NCBI GenBank assembly: GCA_964444795.1
Contig: CAYUIQ010000145.1
Location: 1 to 23,353 of the forward strand
Direction of reading: 5' to 3'
DNA length: 23,353 nucleotides
DNA from: JABMRP01 sp964444795
GTDB taxonomy: Bacteria; Planctomycetota; Planctomycetia; Pirellulales; Thermoguttaceae
The notes beneath the pieces are model-generated. The model searched no databases, was not told the origin of the DNA, and saw nothing but the letters and a program-made list of their open reading frames with translations. Below are positions 1-8,422 of the stretch, piece by piece. A program made the position numbers and the translations under genes. Position 1 is the first letter of the stretch. The number at the start of each line of letters is the position of its first letter.

Positions 1-195
1 CCGGGCTCACCTTCGCCGGGCTCACCTTCACCGGGCTCACCTTCGCCGGGCTCACCTTCGCCGGGCTCACCTTCGCCGGGCTCACCTTCACCGGGCTCAC
101 CTTCGCCGGGCTCACCTTCGCCGGGCTCACCTTCGCCGGGCTCACCTTCGCCGGGCTCACCTTCACCGGGCTCACCTTCACCGGGCTCACCTTCG
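1..195. repeat. 15-bp minisatellite, 13 units, coding (GEPGE)n
   Basis: Thirteen head-to-tail copies of a 15-bp unit (plus strand CCGGGCTCACCTTCG or CCGGGCTCACCTTCA) run from the window edge to 195. Only the last base of each unit varies (G or A), which switches one Gly codon between GGC and GGT, so all differences are synonymous. Order of the variable base from 1: g a g g g a g g g g a a g. The first two 60-bp blocks are identical, which suggests duplication of four-unit blocks as well as single units. The array may continue beyond the window. Confidence 0.95.
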
Positions 196-890
196 CCTTC
201 GCTACCTTCGCCCTCCTTCATTTCGTCGGCCAGATCGCCGGTCTTCTTTGCCAGTCGGTCCTGATCTCCGGCGAGTCGGTCGGCACTATCGCCACCGGCG
301 GTTCGGCCCTGGACTCCCTTCTGCTCTCGGATGATGCGTTTGACCTGCTTGAGGATACGGCCGATACGTGCTTTCTCCGATTCGATTCGCCGGGCGCGAT
401 CCTCGCTGAGCAGCAGTTCGAGCAAGACCTGCAAATCGGTAACGATCGCCTCTTGATTGTCGGCGGCCCGGGATAGTTCCTCGCGTCGTAATTGGTCCAC
501 CAGCGCGGCGAGCTGGTCTTCGATCCGAAGATCCTTGCTCTGGGCGATGACTTTGCGAAGCAGTTCGGCCCGATGCGGGTCGGTCAGATCGACGACCTCG
601 ACCATCCGCATGAGACTTTCGTCGAGCTGGCGATACTTGTCGGCGATCGACTGCTGCCGCTTGGCCAAGGAGTCTTCGGCATCGGCCTTCGGTTTCTCAG
701 CTTCGGCCGCCTCCGCCGGTTCGGCCGGTTCGGCATCGACCTTGGGCTGCTCGGCATCGACCTTAGGTTGCTCGGCATCGACCGCCGCCGGTTTGGCCGG
801 CACCGGTTCCTGGGCGACCGCGGCGCCGACACTCACGGTGACTGCCCACACCAAGCAAACAGCCGCCGAAACGCGAATCATCCGTAACAT
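1..890 (-). CDS. Exported coiled-coil protein with (GEPGE)n repeat, 3' end outside window
   Basis: The frame is open from an ATG at 888-890 to the window edge, giving at least 296 residues with no stop. GGAGGA (898-903) lies 7 nt before the ATG and supports this start. Residues 1-27 look like a signal peptide ending AAVAQ. Residues 38-60 carry a 7-residue repeat (VDAEQPK). Residues 70-225 are charged and predicted helical or coiled coil, with many E, R, K and L. From residue 232 to the edge the protein is a perfect five-residue GEPGE repeat, 13 units. Function is unknown. It is the last visible gene of the MoxR/VWA cluster, 52 nt after the DUF4175-like gene. In my memory of planctomycete genomes, Gly/Glu/Pro or Gly/Gln/Pro-rich proteins often close this cluster. 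An exported, possibly cell-wall or surface-associated linker protein is inference. That it is a gene is well supported; its role is not. Confidence 0.8.
   Translation of the reverse strand, partial: MLRMIRVSAAVCLVWAVTVSVGAAVAQEPVPAKPAAVDAEQPKVDAEQPKVDAEPAEPAEAAEAEKPKADAEDSLAKRQQSIADKYRQLDESLMRMVEVVDLTDPHRAELLRKVIAQSKDLRIEDQLAALVDQLRREELSRAADNQEAIVTDLQVLLELLLSEDRARRIESEKARIGRILKQVKRIIREQKGVQGRTAGGDSADRLAGDQDRLAKKTGDLADEMKEGEGSEGEGEPGEGEPGEGEPGEGEPGEGEPGEGEPGEGEPGEGEPGEGEPGEGEPGEGEPGEGEPGEGEP
730..783. repeat. 21-bp coding tandem repeat (about 2.6 units)
   Basis: Copies at 730-750 and 751-771 differ at two positions, and a partial third copy runs 772-783. They encode the VDAEQPK heptapeptide repeat just after the signal peptide of the left-edge protein. 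Together with the GEPGE array, this makes it a gene with two unrelated repeat expansions. Confidence 0.85.
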
Positions 891-942
891 GGCTTCGTCC
901 TCCAAGGGTAGGTGGAGTTACCGCCGTCCAATGGTCATTCGG

Positions 943-3306
943 TCAGTCATCGTCGGTCAGGCCCTTTAGCTCGGCCTTGCTCTCTTCCTTAGTACGCCGG
1001 CCGACGTCCTTTTGTGCCTCAATGATGGCCTGTAATATTTCGATCAATTCGTTGAAATCTTCCATGTCTTCCATGCGGTCGAGCACTTCCTGCATTTGTG
1101 CAAGGATGTGGTCGATCTGGTTGACGGCCGCTTGCCGCGCATCCGGGCCTTGCTGGACGTCCGCGGCGACGTCTTCCAGGCGACGGAGCCGGTTTTCAAG
1201 CTCCGCAAACATTGTATCGGCTATCCGCCGCATGGGGACGGCGATTTCGCCGGAGAGCCGGATTTTCAGCGCCTCGCGATCCTCAATTCGATTGTTGTCG
1301 AGTTTGGCACAAATCTGGTCAAAGCCCTCGGCCACCCCTTGGATCTCCTGGGCACTCTTATAACTATTCTCCCGGGCGGTTTGCACCCGGAATTTGCGTT
1401 GCTCGGCGGCCTTCAAGGGAGCCTCCGCATCGCCCGCTTCTCCCTCGCCAGATCCATTACCGCCCCCCCCAGGAGTTTCTCCGGGTTCTGAATCAGCCTC
1501 CCCCGGCTCGGAGCCATCCTCTCCCGGCTCGCTACCCCCACTTCCGGGTGTGGCGCCCGGCTCCTCGCCAAACCGCGTCAGGGCCACCAGATCACGAGTC
1601 TCCTCGGTCTGGCGGATGATCGCCTCGAAATGCTCCCGCAATCGCAACTCGTCACGACGCAAAATGGTCCGCAAACGCTGCGGGGTCACGACCTTCAGGG
1701 TCCACGTCTGGGAGGAGCTGACATGGGGAATTTCGTCGCGCGACAGTTGGGGGATCTCGTCGCGCGAGAGCGCGTAGCCGTCGCTCGCCTTGACGCTGAC
1801 ATTGAGCGTCTGCCCCGCCGCGAGGTCCAGGGGTTGCACGTCCAGCGACCGATTGATCTTTCGGATGGGCGGGTTGCTCGGTTTGTCACTTCGGTCGGAC
1901 GGGAATTCCAGGGGAAAGGCCTTCGCCTCCGCGGTGTCGACGGCGTGGTCGATCCAGACGGCGGCGATACCGTAGTCGTCGGTCACGTCGCCGGCGAAGG
2001 GCAACGAGGCTTGCGGGGTGATTTCCTGGCCAATCCCGTTCAACTCGATGGCCACCTGGGGAGCCAGATCCTCCAGCACGGTCATCACCAGTCGCACCGG
2101 TTCGCGGCTGGTGATTCCGTCGGTATCCTCCAGGGAGACCGTCAACTCGTGGTCCCGGAGAAACCATCCCACGGGATACTCGAAGCTGCGGCCTTCCAGT
2201 TTCAATCGCTGGTGGGTCTTCTGGTCCTCCTCTTTCTTGGAGGCCGCCAGCCGCACCATGTCGACTTCCGCGGCGACGAGATCCTTGTTCGACTCGCCCA
2301 ACACGGTCACCCGGGTCCCGCGCGGCACGCGCATCATACCGGTGACGTTCACGTCCTTGCTCCGGCGGGACATATACTCGGGATAGTCGCACCGCAGTTT
2401 CATCCTGCGGATTGCCGGGCTGTCGACGACTTCGATTCTCAGGCCCTCGATGCGATCGTCGCCCCCGATCAGGTCGAAGGTGTGCGAGACAAGCACGTCC
2501 TCGAACTTGAACGAATACTCCTGGTACTGGCCGGGGGTTCCCACCCGATCCATTTTCTTCTTGTCCCGCGCCCCCTCGTCCGTTCGGTAGCGGATGGTAA
2601 CGCTTTCGGGAACCAGGGGTTTGGAGGTATTGGCCAGGGCGATTACTTCGACGTCTCCGCCGCGGACGACCTTGACCACGCCGTCCTCGAAGCCTTCGAC
2701 CAGCAGTTCCGTCCTTCGCTCGTAGAGTTTGTCGGAAAACAGCAGCGACCGCTGCACCCAGGTTTCGAACGGCTCACCTCCCAGCAAGGCAAACGTCACG
2801 ACGCCCGCGGTGAGCAAAATCGCCGAAGCGATACTCTTTCGCAGCGGGACCGGGTTGAACACCTCGGGTAGCTTGGCCAGATGGATGCGATCGGCGGCCT
2901 GCCGACAGGTGTGGGCGAGCATCTCGGGATCCGCCGATTCAACCGTCTGCTCGGCACCGCCCAGTTCGACGGCCGTCAGCAGGCTGTCCTCGAACTCGCC
3001 GAAACGCCGTTCCAGCAGCACGGCCATGTTGCGGTCGCTCAGGCGGACGAAGACCCGGCGCAGCACGTAGCGGAAGAAGACCGTCCCGATCACCAGCAGA
3101 GCGATTCCCAGAACAAACCCGCGTACCACGGCCGAGGGCTCGAAGAACCAATCGATCCCCCAACTGGCCCAAAAGGCGATACCGGTCCAGGCGACGGTCC
3201 AGGCCAAGCCTTCCAACCAGACGTACCAGCGAATACGTCGGCGCAAGGCGGCCAGAAACCGGAGAATCACCGGGCTCAATTCAGGAGTGTTCGATGGATC
3301 GACCAT
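943..3306 (-). CDS. DUF4175-like membrane protein of the MoxR/VWA cluster
   Basis: 787 residues. Hydrophobic segments at about 32-54, 60-82 and 158-176 suggest an N-terminal membrane anchor. A long region of beta-rich character follows (about 190-560), then a Gly/Glu/Pro/Ser linker (571-620) with repeated SEPGE, and a strongly charged helical C-terminus (621-787) rich in Glu, Arg and Met. Size, N-terminal helices and position in the operon resemble the DUF4175 (TIGR02302-like) family, but I recognise this only by general pattern. Residues 512-527 contain a near-perfect tandem SRDEIPQL/SRDEIPHV. No Shine-Dalgarno is seen before the ATG; the 5' gap holds a heptanucleotide array instead. It lies 86 nt after the second VWA gene and 52 nt before the GEPGE-repeat gene. 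Molecular function is unknown. Confidence 0.85.
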   Translation of the reverse strand: MVDPSNTPELSPVILRFLAALRRRIRWYVWLEGLAWTVAWTGIAFWASWGIDWFFEPSAVVRGFVLGIALLVIGTVFFRYVLRRVFVRLSDRNMAVLLERRFGEFEDSLLTAVELGGAEQTVESADPEMLAHTCRQAADRIHLAKLPEVFNPVPLRKSIASAILLTAGVVTFALLGGEPFETWVQRSLLFSDKLYERRTELLVEGFEDGVVKVVRGGDVEVIALANTSKPLVPESVTIRYRTDEGARDKKKMDRVGTPGQYQEYSFKFEDVLVSHTFDLIGGDDRIEGLRIEVVDSPAIRRMKLRCDYPEYMSRRSKDVNVTGMMRVPRGTRVTVLGESNKDLVAAEVDMVRLAASKKEEDQKTHQRLKLEGRSFEYPVGWFLRDHELTVSLEDTDGITSREPVRLVMTVLEDLAPQVAIELNGIGQEITPQASLPFAGDVTDDYGIAAVWIDHAVDTAEAKAFPLEFPSDRSDKPSNPPIRKINRSLDVQPLDLAAGQTLNVSVKASDGYALSRDEIPQLSRDEIPHVSSSQTWTLKVVTPQRLRTILRRDELRLREHFEAIIRQTEETRDLVALTRFGEEPGATPGSGGSEPGEDGSEPGEADSEPGETPGGGGNGSGEGEAGDAEAPLKAAEQRKFRVQTARENSYKSAQEIQGVAEGFDQICAKLDNNRIEDREALKIRLSGEIAVPMRRIADTMFAELENRLRRLEDVAADVQQGPDARQAAVNQIDHILAQMQEVLDRMEDMEDFNELIEILQAIIEAQKDVGRRTKEESKAELKGLTDDD

Positions 3307-3315
3307 GGATTGTCG

Positions 3316-3338
3316 TCGGTTGTCGGTTGTCGGTTGTC
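3316..3338. repeat. Heptanucleotide repeat (TCGGTTG)x3.3
   Basis: Three full units of TCGGTTG (3316-3322, 3323-3329, 3330-3336) plus two bases. On the minus strand this reads CAACCGA repeated just upstream of the DUF4175-like start codon (ATG at 3304-3306), where a ribosome binding site would normally be. A degenerate extra unit (ATTGTCG) lies at 3309-3315. Confidence 0.85.
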
Positions 3339-3378
3339 ACCAGCGGCGGCCAGGTCGGGAGACCCGCGCCAATCGCAT

Positions 3379-3392
3379 CTAATCGCTAATCC
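3379..3392. repeat. Heptanucleotide repeat CTAATCG (2 units) abutting a stop codon
   Basis: CTAATCG (3379-3385) and CTAATCC (3386-3392) end exactly at the TGA of the second VWA gene (3393-3395). A related AATCGCAT lies just beside them at 3371-3378. The same heptamer occurs in three copies at the stop codon of the apgM-family gene (20431-20454). Confidence 0.65.
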
Positions 3393-6026
3393 TCACGCCA
3401 ATCTGGCCAAACGCCGGATCAGCCACTCAATGCACAGCAATCCGCAAACGCAGAACATCACCCATTTCAGCCAAGTTTTTTCCCAGAGTTGATTCGGTTC
3501 GTCTCTGTGGGTCTTGGTGGTCTTGCGGTCCTCGATTTGGGCAAGCAGCCCATCGAGGCTTTCCGGATCGATGACCGTATCCACACCGAAGTACGATTTC
3601 CCTCCGCTCCCCTCGGCGATGCGATTCAGCGCCTCGTCGTCGAGATTGGTGTTGCTGCCTTCCAGGTCGGAGCCGGTCACTTGAATGCGCTTGGCAAGCA
3701 CTTCGCCGTTGCTCTGGGGAATCGAGAGTTCCAAGCGATAGCGTCCGATGCGCAGCGTGGGAAACCGGCCCACGAACACACCGGGCCAATTGGCCACCGG
3801 CTCAAGTCCTACCGGCTGAACCGTTCCGTCGGGGAGCACGACGCGCAAGGGCACGACCTGCTTGGACGACGGGGGCAGCACGAGCGGTTGGAATTGGGCA
3901 TCGGTCAATTGGGCTCGCACCTCAACCGTGCCGTGGACGAGATACGTTTTCTTGTCGCAGTCCAGCGAGCCTCGCGAGGACCCGCGCCGCAGGCGTCCTT
4001 GGGAGACGTGCCGGATCAGTTGCGTGTAGAGTTTCTCGAAGTACGCCTCGTCGGCCGCGCGAAGCCGCCACATTTCGCCGCTGCCCAGGTAGAACACGCG
4101 CCCGGAGCCGTAAAAGTGGCCGGCGAAGAAGACTCGTTCGGGATCGACTTCGTCGGTGGCCGGATCGGCCATGTAGGCATAGACGGTGGCTCCGCGTTTG
4201 GGACCTCGTACGGCGCAACATCCGTACACGCCCTCCAGTTCGGCCCACGCCCGCTGGCTGTCCGCATGGGTATCGCCGAGGCGGAGAAATTCGGCCTGCA
4301 GCCCTTCTCGGGTGAACTCGACCAGCCCGGGCGACTCGGCGCCGAAGTCGTCCGCGTCGATCAGCGAAACACTGCGTTTGAAGACGACCGGGTAGAGGGC
4401 CCGGACCTGAGTCATCGCCGGATCGTTGCCCTGCTCCAGCCAGCCGTCGACCGCCTCGCCGACGTGGACGGGACCGGCGATCACGATCAGTCCGCCCGCC
4501 TGTTGGGCGACCCACTGCTCGATGAGCTCGATCTGGCCGCCCAACTCTTTCCAGTCGGGATCGATGGCGACAATGCAGTCGTACTCAAACAATTCGGCCG
4601 CCGTGGGCGGAAATTCGTCGAGGATGTCGTCGGCGTCCTGCGAGATTCCCACCTGGGCGGTTTGCAGGAGCACGTCGACGGTCGCCGAACCGTCGCGGCG
4701 GAGTTGGTTGCGGAGAAAGCGATACTCGCGCGTGGGGCCGCCGGCCAGCAGCAAGATCCGATTCTTGCGATCGACCGCTTCGACCTCCGCGGTGAGTTGA
4801 TTGTCCTCGGGATTGGCGTCGCCGGCGTCGGCCTTGACCCGGAGGGTGAGAATCCGCCGGCCAAGTCCCTCGGGAGTCAGCGTGAAGGTCACCGGTTGCG
4901 GCTTCTCGTCCATGGTCAGCGACAGCGAGTCCTCGAGCTGGTCGGTTACCGCCGCGTCATCGCCCGGGCCGTTGCGAGCCGGACGCGAGAGCAGCTCAAC
5001 GAGCACTTTCTTTCCGGTCATGCCCTCGGCCTTGATCACGCCGTTGACCGTGTAGTCGTCGACCGTCTCTCCTTCGGCGCCCGCGTAAACCCGCTCCGGT
5101 GCCTGGAAGCTGCGGACGGCCACGTTGGCGGTCGGTTTCGACTTCGACCCGACCCCGACGGTATGCACGGGAATCTTCGCGTCGCGAGCCACGTCGACAG
5201 CCGCATCGACGCCGATACCGGCATTGGAGCGACCGTCGCCGAAGAGGATGACCGCCGACAGCACCGTCGAACGTTCCGCCTCGATGAGCGACCGGATCGC
5301 TTCGCCCAGCCGGGTTTCGTCGCCGCGAGGACGAAGCAACTGGTTCCAGTCGAGCGGTTCCTCCGCGGTATCGGTGGCCGGGTCATCGGATTCGGCCGGC
5401 GACTCGGAACCCTCGGGATCTTCGGAACCGAACTTCGCCAGCGTCCGTTTTCGTTCCAGCGCGACGTCGAAGCCGACGACCGTCACGTCATGCACTTCGC
5501 GCAGCCGATCGAGGAATCCGCGCTTGATCTGGTCGTCGGATTCCGGCTTGCCCGGTTCGTCACCGGTTTGCTTTGCCTCTTCGGAGGCTGTATCGTCGGG
5601 TTCTGTCTCCTCCGCGGAGGGCGCCGTTTCGCTCCCGGTTGCACTCAGCGCGAAAGCGACCGCCTCGGCCCGTGTCTTGACGTCGGAAAACGCTTCGGAC
5701 GTGGCGTCGGCCGTATCCATGCTCGTGCTGGTGTCGATCAGCACCAAGACGCGCGAATCGATTTCCTCCTCATGCTCGGTTCGCCATTGCGGCTGGAGGT
5801 AGAACAACAGCAGGGCGAAGATGGCCACCGTGCGGAGGATCGTCAATAGCCAGCCCAGAGCCGGCCGGAGTTCACGGGCATCGCGCCGGTACATCCAGCG
5901 CACGAAAACCACCCACAAGACGCAGACGGCGACCGGCAAGATCCAATCGGAGTTGGTTTCGATGCGTCGCCACGCGAAGGTGATTCGCTTCGTCGTTTCG
6001 GCGAGTAGGAGCCAGGAGACGTTCAT
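3393..6026 (-). CDS. Membrane VWA protein with glutamine-amidotransferase-like region
   Basis: 877 residues. Membrane helices at about 28-46 and 58-77 are followed by a von Willebrand A domain whose MIDAS motif DTSTS (D98, S100, S102) is intact. The VWA domain is interrupted by acidic Glu/Asp/Ser/Pro stretches (about 130-175 and 205-235). A segment starting near residue 420 (RILLLAGG, later GGLIVIAGP) resembles the class I glutamine-amidotransferase-like fold found in planctomycete VWA proteins; I do not see a convincing Cys-His-Glu triad. A C-terminal helix at about 853-870 gives a third membrane segment. The ATG overlaps the stop of the BatA-like gene as ATGA, and a near-perfect Shine-Dalgarno lies inside that gene, so translation is probably coupled. 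The likely role is an extracytoplasmic, metal-dependent protein-binding partner of the MoxR ATPase (inference). Confidence 0.9.
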   Translation of the reverse strand: MNVSWLLLAETTKRITFAWRRIETNSDWILPVAVCVLWVVFVRWMYRRDARELRPALGWLLTILRTVAIFALLLFYLQPQWRTEHEEEIDSRVLVLIDTSTSMDTADATSEAFSDVKTRAEAVAFALSATGSETAPSAEETEPDDTASEEAKQTGDEPGKPESDDQIKRGFLDRLREVHDVTVVGFDVALERKRTLAKFGSEDPEGSESPAESDDPATDTAEEPLDWNQLLRPRGDETRLGEAIRSLIEAERSTVLSAVILFGDGRSNAGIGVDAAVDVARDAKIPVHTVGVGSKSKPTANVAVRSFQAPERVYAGAEGETVDDYTVNGVIKAEGMTGKKVLVELLSRPARNGPGDDAAVTDQLEDSLSLTMDEKPQPVTFTLTPEGLGRRILTLRVKADAGDANPEDNQLTAEVEAVDRKNRILLLAGGPTREYRFLRNQLRRDGSATVDVLLQTAQVGISQDADDILDEFPPTAAELFEYDCIVAIDPDWKELGGQIELIEQWVAQQAGGLIVIAGPVHVGEAVDGWLEQGNDPAMTQVRALYPVVFKRSVSLIDADDFGAESPGLVEFTREGLQAEFLRLGDTHADSQRAWAELEGVYGCCAVRGPKRGATVYAYMADPATDEVDPERVFFAGHFYGSGRVFYLGSGEMWRLRAADEAYFEKLYTQLIRHVSQGRLRRGSSRGSLDCDKKTYLVHGTVEVRAQLTDAQFQPLVLPPSSKQVVPLRVVLPDGTVQPVGLEPVANWPGVFVGRFPTLRIGRYRLELSIPQSNGEVLAKRIQVTGSDLEGSNTNLDDEALNRIAEGSGGKSYFGVDTVIDPESLDGLLAQIEDRKTTKTHRDEPNQLWEKTWLKWVMFCVCGLLCIEWLIRRLARLA

Positions 6027-8329
6027 CGGCGGGCACCTCCTTTCGCTCCCGCTCGGGGCGGGGAGGGCGGATGATAGCTCGTCGACCAGGCCATGATTTG
6101 TTCGGCCACCAGCAGGAAAATCAACGCGTACAACAGCGCATCGCTCAGGTTGTATCCGCCCAGATCGGCGCCGGAAAAATGGAACCGCTCGGCTTCGTGG
6201 TAGGTGTAGGAGATCTTGTCGAGTCTCTGGGCGACGGCCTCGCCGGTGGCCAGGGCATTGAGGTCTCCCTCCTTGGCGTCGACGTTGACCGCGAAGTGGC
6301 GCGTTTCATTGCCTCCTTCGGTCACCGTCAGTTTCGCCCGATAGATGCCGCTGGTCGGCACTTCCTCCAACGTGGCAACGGGCTGGTCGCCGTTGGTTGG
6401 CGCGGCGTCGGCTTTCGCCGCGTCGGCCTGCACGGCGATCACCTTCAGGGGCATTCTCGCGCTTCCCTCGGGCATGGAGAACTCGACGGCGGGCTGGAAC
6501 TGTGCGGTATCGACGGGCACCACCAGCGGTGCATCGACCAGCCGCTGCATCTCGTCGGACAACGGATTGGCGAGATACGACTGCAACTCAAGTATCAGGT
6601 ATCCGAAAATCGGCGTTCTGGCAATGTTATTCCACCACGGTCCGGCTGTCGTCATACACGCGACCACCCGCCCCTTGCCAAATTTGCGCTCGACCAGCAA
6701 CGGGGCGCCGTTGCGGAGCCGGGCCATCACGCGGGGTGTCGATTGGCTTTCCGGCGGTTGCTCCTCCTCGGACGAAGCGGTGGGTTCCGGCTCGGGGGCG
6801 GGTTTCTTCTCCGCCACGGCAAAATAACGCCGCACGGAAACCCAGGAAGTGTATCTCGCCCCCGCGTCGCGCGAACCCTCGCCGTGTAATCGCGCGAGCA
6901 CGGGATGGTCGAGCAACTCCAAGTCGGGCACTTCTTGCTCTTCTTCGGCGAGCAGATCGCGCGGGTTGCTTCGCTCGTCCAGGGGCACGGGAAACATGCC
7001 CTGTCCCTGGCGATGGAATTCGTCGTTGACGATCCGCGGCATGGAGTCGGGCCCCAGAAAAACGGCCAATCCGCCGCCGCCCTTCACGTATTCCTCCACG
7101 GCCGTCACGGCCGAACGGTCCAACCGATCGAGGTTGAACAGGTAGATGACCCGATACGGCTCCAAGGGATTTCGCCCAAGAAACTCCGGCGGCTCGACTT
7201 GCAGGCTGATCCCGGTCGCCCGATGCGCGAACAGCGCGGCGAAGAATCCGACGTCGCGTTGTTCCGGATTGCCGTCGACGAGCAAGACGGGCACGGTGGG
7301 TGGACAATCGATGATGCAGTGGCGCACGTTGTCGGCCGCCACGTGGTCGCTCGGCAGCCGCGCCTCGACCGTGTGTTCGCCGGCGGTGGAAAAGGAGTGG
7401 TCGAAGTGCTCGGTGACGCTCCCCCCCGGCGGGATACGGGCGATCGTCACGTTGGAGGTCTTGGTCACGTCGTCCACGGACAACTCGACCTGTACGTCGC
7501 GAACCTCTCTGGCGCTGAAGTTCTTCACCGTCACCTGCATGTCCAGGGGAACGTTCACCGCGCGGGCACCCTGGCCCGGGGTGAGCGAACTGATGGCCAG
7601 ATTCGGGCGAACCGAACCGACGCAGTTGACCAGATGAAGTTGGGCACCACCGTCGGTCAGTTGGCGCAGTTTCTCGCGCAGGTCGTCGGCCGGTTCCCAT
7701 TGCCGCGTACGGAAATCGGAAACCAGATAAACCACGCTATGCTCGTTGTCGGCCTGGGAGAGCAACTGGGCAATCGCATCGAGGGTTCGCTCGGGTTCCC
7801 GGGCCGACTGCGACGGCCCCATGGGCAACAACACTTCCTCCAGTTGCGTGCCGAACTCGTCGTCGACGACGACTTTCGCCAGATCGGGTTCCGATCGGCT
7901 GGTGCGCAGCAGGGTGAACGCTTGGGGAGTCGTGGGGCGGCCCACTTCCTTGCCGATACGCCGCACGACCTCCAGCCCCTCGGCAAAGGCCGTCGTACCG
8001 GCCCAGCGATCCGACATGGAGAAGCTGTCGTCGAGCACGATAATGTGGTGCGTCTGGCTGCTTCCGAATATATCGCCCAGGGCGTTGTACAACTTGGGCT
8101 GCGCCACGACCAGCACCAGGACGGCCAGCGCGGCCATCCGCAGAAGCAGCAGCAAAAGCTGCTTCAGCAGCACCCAGGTGCGGTTTCGCTTGAGGCTGAT
8201 GAGCAAGAACTCCATGGCCGCCCACTTGACCCGGCGATGCCGCATCATGTTGATCAAGTGGATGATCACGGGAATGCCGACCAGCGGCAACCCTAACCAG
8301 AAGAGCGAACTGAAGACAAACGATGGCAT
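6023..8329 (-). CDS. BatA-like membrane protein with VWA domain
   Basis: 768 residues. The N-terminus (helix 7-26, then a basic stretch ending HRRVKWAAMEFL, then helix 55-77) is the BatA N-terminal signature (TIGR02226 type). A VWA domain follows with MIDAS motif DDSFS (D100, S102, S104). Further on are a beta-rich region, a GATase-like segment around 350-430, an acidic Pro/Glu linker (about 510-540) and a C-terminal membrane helix at 728-749. Bat proteins were named from the Bacteroides aerotolerance operon and accompany MoxR ATPases and DUF58 proteins, as here. The stop overlaps the next gene's start by 4 nt, and its last codons (KGGARR) contain that gene's ribosome binding site. The start follows DUF58 by 93 nt and has no clear Shine-Dalgarno. 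Confidence 0.92.
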   Translation of the reverse strand: MPSFVFSSLFWLGLPLVGIPVIIHLINMMRHRRVKWAAMEFLLISLKRNRTWVLLKQLLLLLLRMAALAVLVLVVAQPKLYNALGDIFGSSQTHHIIVLDDSFSMSDRWAGTTAFAEGLEVVRRIGKEVGRPTTPQAFTLLRTSRSEPDLAKVVVDDEFGTQLEEVLLPMGPSQSAREPERTLDAIAQLLSQADNEHSVVYLVSDFRTRQWEPADDLREKLRQLTDGGAQLHLVNCVGSVRPNLAISSLTPGQGARAVNVPLDMQVTVKNFSAREVRDVQVELSVDDVTKTSNVTIARIPPGGSVTEHFDHSFSTAGEHTVEARLPSDHVAADNVRHCIIDCPPTVPVLLVDGNPEQRDVGFFAALFAHRATGISLQVEPPEFLGRNPLEPYRVIYLFNLDRLDRSAVTAVEEYVKGGGGLAVFLGPDSMPRIVNDEFHRQGQGMFPVPLDERSNPRDLLAEEEQEVPDLELLDHPVLARLHGEGSRDAGARYTSWVSVRRYFAVAEKKPAPEPEPTASSEEEQPPESQSTPRVMARLRNGAPLLVERKFGKGRVVACMTTAGPWWNNIARTPIFGYLILELQSYLANPLSDEMQRLVDAPLVVPVDTAQFQPAVEFSMPEGSARMPLKVIAVQADAAKADAAPTNGDQPVATLEEVPTSGIYRAKLTVTEGGNETRHFAVNVDAKEGDLNALATGEAVAQRLDKISYTYHEAERFHFSGADLGGYNLSDALLYALIFLLVAEQIMAWSTSYHPPSPPRAGAKGGARR
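6034..6043 (-). promoter_or_regulatory. Strong ribosome binding site inside the batA-like gene
   Basis: The minus strand reads AAAGGAGGTG, an almost full complement of the 16S rRNA tail, 7 nt before the ATG at 6024-6026. It is encoded by the penultimate codons (Lys-Gly-Gly) of the upstream BatA-like protein. Combined with the ATGA overlap it predicts efficient coupled or independent initiation of the second VWA gene. It is the strongest Shine-Dalgarno I found in the window. Confidence 0.8.
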
Positions 8330-8422
8330 GGGCCGGCGATGCTTTTGCGGGTCAAGGTTGCGGGGATGTGTAACTCTACGCGGCGGTACTCTCGGTCGCT
8401 GGGATATTCCAGCCGTTGCGGG

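Noticed and set aside
1..195. CRISPR-like regular repeats at the left edge
   Set aside because: 15-bp units are contiguous with no spacers and lie in an open coding frame; it is a coding minisatellite.
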